Part shown: positions 6,277-10,925 of the stretch, one piece after another
How positions within the stretch are numbered: the stretch's first letter is position 1
How the letters are laid out: each line of letters opens with the position of its first letter
DNA from: Bacillota bacterium
GTDB taxonomy: Bacteria; Bacillota; Bacilli; Thermoactinomycetales; DSM-44946
Reading direction: 5' to 3'
Assembly (NCBI GenBank): GCA_021793745.1
Contig: JAJYSD010000013.1
Coordinates: 1-10,925 of the forward strand
Length of the DNA: 10,925 bases
Translations under genes and position numbers: made by a program
The notes under the pieces: generated by a model
Told to the model about the DNA's origin: nothing
Database searches by the model: none
Seen by the model: only the letters and a program-made list of their open reading frames with translations

Positions 6277-7089
6277 ATGAATGTTCTCGGCGGAGTGACC
6301 CGGTACCTGAGCGATGTGGTGGACATTCTGATCGTCAGTTACATTATTTACAGGCTGCTACTCCTCCTTCGGGGGACCCGGGCGGTTCAGCTGCTAAAGG
6401 GTCTTACTGTGGTGATCGCTGCCTGGATGTTCAGCAGCGTTTTTCAGCTGTCCACCCTGCAATGGTTGATCGAAAACCTGTTTTCCGTCGGCGTGATCGT
6501 CCTGTTTATTATTTTCCAGCCGGAGTTGCGCCGGGCGCTGGAGCAGCTGGGAAGGGGCGGTTTTTTCGGGCGCAGCCGGCAAATGGAGGATCAGATTGTC
6601 ACCCGAATGGTGGGGGAACTGATCAAGGCGATCGGGCACCTGTCGAAGCGGAGAATCGGCGCGTTGATTATTATTGAGCGCGAAACGGGGCTGTCGGACT
6701 ATATCGAATCCGGAATCCGGTTGGAATCGGCGTTGAGCGCCGAGCTGTTGATCAACATCTTCCTTCCCAATACACCGCTGCACGACGGTGCCGTGATCGT
6801 CCGGAAGGACCGGATCATGGCCGCCGGGTGTTATCTTCCTCTGTCTGAGAATCCCTTTATCAGCAAAGAGCTGGGAACCCGTCACCGGGCCGGAATCGGC
6901 ATGAGCGAAGTCTCCGACGGCATTGCCGTGATCGTCTCCGAGGAGACGGGATCCATCTCCCTGGCCATCCAGGGGCAGTTGGAACGGGGACTTTCGGAGG
7001 AGGAACTGCTGACGCGGCTGTATCAGGAGTTGAAACCTGCGGAAAGGAAGGCCAACTTCTGGGTCCGAAAGGGGGACCCTGATGGATAA
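6277..7089 (+). CDS. cdaA: membrane diadenylate cyclase, makes c-di-AMP
   Basis: CdaA (formerly YbbP) condenses two ATP to cyclic di-AMP, the second messenger for potassium and osmolyte balance and wall integrity. Residues about 1-85 hold three membrane segments (roughly 10-30, 35-55 and 60-82), then a short coil, FQPELRRALEQLGRGGFFG. The DAC domain follows, with LHDGAVIV (DGA at 170-172) and GTRHRAGIGMSE (RHR at 202-204), the two signature motifs of the active site; both are intact. I chose ATG at 6277 because GGAGG (6268-6272) lies five bases upstream. ATG at 6265 is in frame but has no ribosome site. The length (270) is normal. The stop overlaps the start of cdaR by eight bases, implying coupled translation. 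In B. subtilis and Listeria relatives CdaR and GlmM bind this enzyme and tune it, and the neighbours here match that trio. Confidence 0.96.
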   Translation: MNVLGGVTRYLSDVVDILIVSYIIYRLLLLLRGTRAVQLLKGLTVVIAAWMFSSVFQLSTLQWLIENLFSVGVIVLFIIFQPELRRALEQLGRGGFFGRSRQMEDQIVTRMVGELIKAIGHLSKRRIGALIIIERETGLSDYIESGIRLESALSAELLINIFLPNTPLHDGAVIVRKDRIMAAGCYLPLSENPFISKELGTRHRAGIGMSEVSDGIAVIVSEETGSISLAIQGQLERGLSEEELLTRLYQELKPAERKANFWVRKGDPDG

Positions 7090-8290
7090 ATGGTTTGAGA
7101 GCGACACCGTGTTGAAGCTGGTGGCCGTCGTCTTGACGGTCATGTTGTGGATGATCGTGAACGAGAAACCTTTTCCCTTTACCGGGGGCGAAAAGGTGCA
7201 GACGACCATCCGCAATGTGACCCTAGAGGCGCTGTACAACCAGGAGAGCTTGGAGCTGACGGATGCACCGACCAACGTCAATTTGGAGCTTTCCGGGGAC
7301 GCGTCGTCCATCAATCGCATCTCCCCCGATTCGTACCGCGTCTATATCGATTTGAGGGGCCTCGGTCCGGGCAAGCACCGGGGCATTCCCGTCAAGTGGT
7401 CCGGTTTTCCCGACGGTGTCAGGGTGGAAACCGATCCCAAAACCGTCAGCGTGACCCTGGAGGAGAAACAACAGCTTGAAATTCCGGTACAGGTGGACCT
7501 GGTCGGGGATCTCCCGTCCGGCTTCCAGTCGGGGGAACCGGTGATCAAGCCGACCAAGGTATTGGTGCGGGGTTCCGAGTCGCTTCTGGAGGAAGTGACG
7601 GCGGTCAAGGGGGTCGTCAATGTGGAGGGATCGACCGAAACCGTTTCCCGCTCTGTCGCGTTACAAGTGTATGGGGAAAACGGGCCTCTCCACAAGGTGG
7701 AAGTCACCCCTTCGGTGGTCGAGGTGGAAGTGCCGGTGACGGCACCGGATAAATCGGTCCCCCTCAAGGTGGATGTGGCCAAATATCCCCCGGAGGGATA
7801 TGCGATCGCAGGTTTGCGGACCGATACGGACCGCGTAACGGTGTACGGCCCGGAAGAGGCCCTGGACGGATTGGAGGTTTATCCGGGACCGGCCCTGGAT
7901 TTGTCCGGTGTGACCAAGGATCGCACCTTTGAACTGCCCGTTCCGTTGGTGGACGATCGTCTGAAGGTGGAGCCGAAGACGGTGGAGATCACGGTGACCA
8001 TCGTCAAGGCGAAGACGAAGAAATTGGAGGGTGTACCGATCCGCGTAAACGGCTTGGGAGAAGGGATGGAGGCCGATGTGGTCGCTCCCAAAAGCGGCAA
8101 AATCGACCTGGTCATCACCGGAGCGCCGAAACTGCTCAAAAATATCAAGTTGCAGGATGTTCGTGCCGTCGTCGATGCGTCCAATCTGCCTCCGGGAGTG
8201 CATGTCCGTCCGATACGGGTCAACCTTCCTGCATACGTGCAATTGAAGGGCGACCCGAAACAGGAGGCGAAGATCCGCATCAAACGATGA
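7082..8290 (+). CDS. cdaR: YbbR-repeat protein, regulatory partner of CdaA
   Basis: The product has one N-terminal membrane segment (residues about 8-27, VLKLVAVVLTVMLWMIVNEK) and then an extracytoplasmic part made only of beta-rich YbbR repeats. I count four, ending near residues 125, 218, 305 and 402, each closing with an alternating-hydrophobic strand such as VSVTLEE, VVEVEVPV, VEITVTIV and AKIRIKR. CdaR binds and modulates CdaA from the outer face of the membrane. The 402-residue length is shorter than the roughly 480 residues of B. subtilis CdaR, which has a longer tail. ATG at 7082 overlaps the cdaA end, with GGGGGACC just upstream. There is no enzymatic domain. The gap to glmM is 143 bases and contains two hairpins. 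Confidence 0.92.
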   Translation: MDKWFESDTVLKLVAVVLTVMLWMIVNEKPFPFTGGEKVQTTIRNVTLEALYNQESLELTDAPTNVNLELSGDASSINRISPDSYRVYIDLRGLGPGKHRGIPVKWSGFPDGVRVETDPKTVSVTLEEKQQLEIPVQVDLVGDLPSGFQSGEPVIKPTKVLVRGSESLLEEVTAVKGVVNVEGSTETVSRSVALQVYGENGPLHKVEVTPSVVEVEVPVTAPDKSVPLKVDVAKYPPEGYAIAGLRTDTDRVTVYGPEEALDGLEVYPGPALDLSGVTKDRTFELPVPLVDDRLKVEPKTVEITVTIVKAKTKKLEGVPIRVNGLGEGMEADVVAPKSGKIDLVITGAPKLLKNIKLQDVRAVVDASNLPPGVHVRPIRVNLPAYVQLKGDPKQEAKIRIKR

Positions 8291-8300
8291 AGGGTGCGCA

Positions 8301-8338
8301 AAGGCTCCCCGGGGCGTTCGCTTCCCCGGGGGTTCCTT
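8301..8338 (+). other. strong GC-rich hairpin between cdaR and glmM
   Basis: CCCCGGGG (8307-8314) and CCCCGGGG (8324-8331) pair perfectly around CGTTCGCTT, and AAGG (8301-8304) can pair with CCTT (8335-8338) across a small internal loop. No T run follows. A second, weaker pairing is TCACCGTC (8346-8353) with GACGGTGA (8392-8399). Likely roles are partial termination or mRNA processing and stability inside the operon, setting the glmM level apart from cdaA and cdaR. Confidence 0.5.
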
Positions 8339-8433
8339 GTGACCGTCACCGTCCATGACGAATAGGGATGGGGTAAGAAGAGAAAAGGGATGACGGTGAA
8401 CCGAGGGATGTGGCAGGAGAAGGAGGATCAGCA

Positions 8434-9773
8434 ATGGGGAAATACTTTGGAACCGATGGCGTGCGGGGGGTGGCCAACCGGGAGCTGACGCCAGAGCTGG
8501 CTTTTCGCTTGGGGCGCTGCGGTGCCTATGTGCTGACCAAGCAGGCGAAGCGGCCCCGGGTGCTCATCGGGCGGGATACGCGCTTGTCCGGGGAGATGTT
8601 GGAAGCCGGCTTGATCGCCGGCATGCTCTCGATCGGCTGTGATGTGATTCGCCTGGGAGTGGTGACCACGCCCGGCGTGGCCTTTTTGACCCGGGAGCTG
8701 GGAGCCGATGCGGGCGTGATGATCTCCGCCTCCCATAATCCCTTTACCGATAACGGAATCAAGTTTTTCGGGTCGGACGGGTTCAAACTGTCCGATGAAA
8801 CCGAGGCGGCCATCGAAGAGTTGCTGGAACAAGAGGAAGATCGACTGCCCCGGCCCGAGGGCGAGGGGATCGGCCGGGTGGAGGATCGTCCGCAGGAGGT
8901 GGAACGTTATCTCGACCACCTCAAGCAGACGATCGATACCGACCTGTGCGGTCTCAATCTCATCGTCGATTGCGCCAACGGGGCGGCCTCCGAATTGGCA
9001 CCCCGCCTGCTTCGGGACCTCGGTGCCGATGTGATCGCCCTTTCCTCCGAACCGGACGGGGTGAACATCAATGTGAACTGCGGCTCCACCCACCCCGAGC
9101 GGTTGCAGCGGGAAGTGAAGGCCCGCAAGGCCGATGCGGGGCTCGCCTTTGACGGCGATGCGGACCGCCTGATCGCCGTCGACGAAACGGGACAATTGGT
9201 GGACGGGGATCACATCCTGTGCATCTGCGGCGACTTCTTGAAGGAACGGGGCGAGCTGAAGGGGGATACCGTCGTCGCCACCGTCATGAGCAACATCGGA
9301 ATGTTTAAGGCCCTGGAATCCAAGGGGATCGCCGTCAAAAAAACCAAGGTGGGTGACCGCTACGTGATGGAGGAGATGCGCAGCGGCGGCCACAACCTGG
9401 GCGGCGAACAGTCGGGCCATATCATCTTTCTCGATCACGGCACCACGGGAGACGGACTGCTGACGGCCCTGCAGCTGTTGCAGGTGATGAAGGATACGGG
9501 GAAGACCCTGGGCGATCTGGCCCGGGTGATGACCAAGTATCCGCAGCTGTTGGTCAATGTGCCTGTGAAGGATAAGAACGGCTTGAACGGAAATGAGACA
9601 TCGCACAGGCTGTAAAAAGGGCGGAGCAGGTCCTGGGGGATGAGGGGCGCGTATTGGTCCGACCTTCCGGGACGGAGCCGCTGATCCGGGTGATGGCGGA
9701 GGGGCCCGATGAGGAGACGCTGAAGCGGTGTGTGGAGGATATCGCCGAAGCGGTTAAACGGGAGCTGGCCTGA
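8434..9773 (+). CDS. glmM: phosphoglucosamine mutase, carrying a one-base frameshift near the 3' end
   Basis: GlmM interconverts glucosamine-6-phosphate and glucosamine-1-phosphate on the way to UDP-GlcNAc. ATG at 8434 has AAGGAGG seven bases before it; the in-frame GTG at 8410 is not needed. Visible are the N-terminal YFGTDGVRG loop, MISASHNPF with the phosphoserine Ser100, DGDADR (240-245) binding Mg, and GEQSGHIIF for the sugar. The frame then breaks: after GNE (codons 9589-9597) it reads TSHRL and stops at 9613-9615. In the frame starting at 9600 the expected C-terminus continues without interruption: [35 protein letters not shown] (from 9660) and a normal end at TGA 9771-9773. One base is missing between 9595 and 9600. 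Repaired, the protein would be 446 residues, exactly the family length. As written, the product lacks the phosphate-binding RPSGTEP loop and would be inactive. Sequencing error, a real mutation, or recoding cannot be told apart here. Confidence 0.95.
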
Positions 9774-9909
9774 CAGGAAAATGTCAATGAATCGGTCTGA
9801 GCCGACGATTGCCACAAGGTTCCATTTCTTCTAACCGAATCGATTGAAGGGCTTTCCGAAAAGGGGGTGAGGCCGAGGGGAGAAGCCGAGTGTACGCAGG
9901 CCCAAATGT

Positions 9910-10060
9910 CGGCAAGCGCCAGGACTGCGGCGGGCCGGCCGCAGTTGACGAGGTGGAGGTTGATCGAATCATCGGCGGATGCCTCCCGGCCCGGCATCGG
10001 GGCCGTGGAACCGGAGCGGAAAAGAGCGGGGCGACCTGCTTGACAACCCGCTCCGGTGCG
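9910..10060 (+). ncRNA. glmS ribozyme: glmS ribozyme (glucosamine-6-phosphate-responsive self-cleaving riboswitch)
   Basis: The conserved core is easy to see. AAGCGCC (9914-9920) has the cleavage site between A9915 and G9916. The P1 stem is ACTGCGGC / GCCGCAGT around GGGCCG (about 9924-9945), followed by TTGACGAGGTGGAGG. GGCGGATGCCTCCCGG (from about 9974) matches the B. subtilis ribozyme core. A long 3' helix pairs ACCGGAGCGG (10010-10019) with CCGCTCCGGT (10048-10057) and encloses GCGGGGCGACC. When glucosamine-6-phosphate binds, the RNA cuts itself and the downstream glmS message is degraded. Exact outer borders are estimated; the cleavage site is firm. The P1 sequence is unlike B. subtilis but fully compensated. 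The 116 bases between glmM and this element show only a small hairpin (about 9792-9805) and no convincing promoter. Confidence 0.95.
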
Positions 10061-10065
10061 ATGCT

Positions 10066-10131
10066 CCTGCAACGTGCAGGAAAGCGAAAGCGGGAAAGCT
10101 GAAGGGCTTTTTCTTCGCCGCGCCCTTCAGC
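10066..10131 (+). other. hairpins in the glmS leader downstream of the ribozyme
   Basis: Two stems follow the ribozyme: CCTGC/GCAGG around AACGT (about 10067-10081), and GCTGAAGGGC (10098-10107) with GCCCTTCAGC (10122-10131). The second competes with a shorter terminator-like fold, AAAGC with GCTTT plus T run (about 10096-10112). The remaining bases to glmS (10132-10207) are purine-rich, with no gene. An attenuator is possible but unproven. Confidence 0.4.
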
Positions 10132-10207
10132 GGGAGAGGAGAGGATCGCCCCTTCTCCGGGAGAGGGAGCAGGCGAACCGGATTTTCAAAGGGGGTTACT
10201 GGAACCT

Positions 10208-10925
10208 ATGTGTGGCATCGTCGGATATATCGGACCGAAACAGGCCCAGGGAATCCTCCTGGAAGGGCTTCGGAAGCTGGAATACCGCGGCTATGATTCG
10301 GCGGGTCTGGCCGTGTACAACGGGGAGACGCTGGGGATGTGCAAGGCGGAGGGCCGCCTATCGGAGCTGGAACACCGCCTTTCCCACCGGTCATTGCCCG
10401 GGCAGCTGGGAATCGGCCACACCCGGTGGGCGACCCATGGAAAGCCGTCGGATGCAAATGCTCACCCGCACATGGACATGGCCCAACGCTTCGCCGTCGT
10501 CCACAACGGGATCATCGAGAACTACCTGGAGTTGAAGGAGGAACTCCTGGCCAAGGGCTGCACCTTCAAATCGGAGACGGATTCCGAAGTGGTCGCCCAC
10601 CTTTTGGCCGACCAGTGGGATGGCGATCTGGTATCCACGGTCCAGAGGGTGGTCCGGCGGATGAAGGGGGCCTATGCTCTTGCCATTGTCAGTGAATACG
10701 AACCGGACAAAATGGTCGCCGTCCGGCTGGCCAGTCCGCTCATCGTCGGTGTGGGAGATGGAGAAAACTTCATTGCTTCCGACATTCCCGCCATCCTGGA
10801 ACATACCCGTGACTTCTACGCCCTGGAAGACGGAGAAATGGCGGTGCTCACCCGGGAGGATGTCCGCTTGATGAAGACGGACGGGGAGCCCGTCGAGCGG
10901 GAAACGCTTCGGGGAAGCGTTTCCC
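10208..10925 (+). CDS. glmS: glutamine-fructose-6-phosphate aminotransferase (5' part, runs off window)
   Basis: GlmS makes glucosamine-6-phosphate from fructose-6-phosphate and glutamine, the first committed step of amino-sugar and peptidoglycan synthesis. The first 239 codons are open to the window end. They encode the class II glutaminase domain: MCGIVGYIG with the nucleophile Cys2 (exposed after Met removal), LEYRGYDSAGLA (about 24-35), TRWATHG (72-78), HNGIIENY (99-106), SETDSEVVAHL (about 121-131) and KGAYALAIV. It then enters the linker before the two SIS sugar-isomerising domains, which lie beyond the window. ATG at 10208 is fixed by the MCG start; the nearest SD-like GGGGG (about 10191-10195) is rather far. 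Expression should be governed by the ribozyme upstream. It follows glmM in the same direction and may be cotranscribed with it. Confidence 0.97.
   Translation, partial: MCGIVGYIGPKQAQGILLEGLRKLEYRGYDSAGLAVYNGETLGMCKAEGRLSELEHRLSHRSLPGQLGIGHTRWATHGKPSDANAHPHMDMAQRFAVVHNGIIENYLELKEELLAKGCTFKSETDSEVVAHLLADQWDGDLVSTVQRVVRRMKGAYALAIVSEYEPDKMVAVRLASPLIVGVGDGENFIASDIPAILEHTRDFYALEDGEMAVLTREDVRLMKTDGEPVERETLRGSVS

Noticed and set aside
6394..7320. 308-codon minus-strand frame across cdaA and cdaR
   Set aside because: It spans the junction of two well-supported plus-strand genes and has no recognisable domain, so it is a shadow.
9589..9605. Programmed ribosomal frameshift in glmM
   Set aside because: There is no X-XXY-YYZ slippery heptamer and no strong downstream hairpin at suitable distance, and GlmM is not known to be recoded. 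I keep it only as a remote option behind sequence error or mutation.
8428..9606. 392-codon open frame on the minus strand opposite glmM
   Set aside because: It is an antisense shadow of glmM, rich in His/Gln/Gly, with no ribosome site or domain pattern.
9809..9837. Promoter TTGCCA-17-TAACCG upstream of the glmS ribozyme
   Set aside because: The -10 hexamer agrees at only two positions, so it is not better than chance.
1..10925. CRISPR array, tRNA or rRNA genes, prophage or defence genes
   Set aside because: I saw no regular repeat-spacer pattern, no tRNA-like cloverleaf, no rRNA sequence, and no recombinase, nuclease or toxin-antitoxin pair.

Overview
The window reads as a moderately GC-rich chromosome segment of a Bacillota organism of Bacillales type. 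The cdaA-cdaR-glmM-glmS gene order, a glmS ribozyme, a RocF-type arginase and a GerD-like sporulation relic all fit a spore-forming, possibly thermophilic lineage. Thermoactinomycetaceae or a relative is my guess from overall feel, not something I could test. Most of the window is core metabolism and cell-wall precursor supply. I found no phage, CRISPR or intact mobile element.

Layout. Positions 1-476 hold the 3' part of an arginase gene, closed by a good intrinsic terminator (515-544). Positions 477-1205 hold no intact gene. They contain a broken, 5'-truncated gene resembling the germination lipoprotein GerD (about 586-978) and two doubtful tiny ORFs. A short hypothetical gene (1206-1508) converges through a strong hairpin on a membrane-anchored glycerophosphodiester phosphodiesterase on the minus strand (1557-2555). 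Divergent from that is a 182-codon gene with only the N-terminal DNA-binding part of an SgrR-type regulator (2708-3256). Just after it are three phased TGTCCA repeats that look like an insertion-sequence end. A complete phosphoenolpyruvate carboxylase gene (3374-6154) follows, with its own terminator.

The right 4.6 kb is the conserved cluster cdaA (c-di-AMP synthase), cdaR (its YbbR-repeat partner), glmM (phosphoglucosamine mutase) and glmS (glucosamine-6-phosphate synthase, cut by the window end). CdaA and CdaR form a membrane complex. GlmS and GlmM make glucosamine-6-P and then glucosamine-1-P for peptidoglycan. GlmM is known in relatives to bind and restrain CdaA. glmS is preceded by a clear glmS ribozyme with its cleavage site at 9915/9916, so glucosamine-6-P should switch off glmS expression.

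Two things stand out. First, glmM carries a one-base frameshift near 9595-9600 that removes the phosphate-binding RPSGTEP region from the main reading frame. The rest of the gene continues intact in another frame to 9773, so either the sequence has an error or the gene is really damaged. Second, the stretch 545-3360 shows repeated gene decay: a GerD relic with a GATCC tandem duplication, and a truncated SgrR regulator beside IS-like repeats. The sigW-rsiW pair that often precedes cdaA in Bacillus is absent. I see no convincing new biological system.
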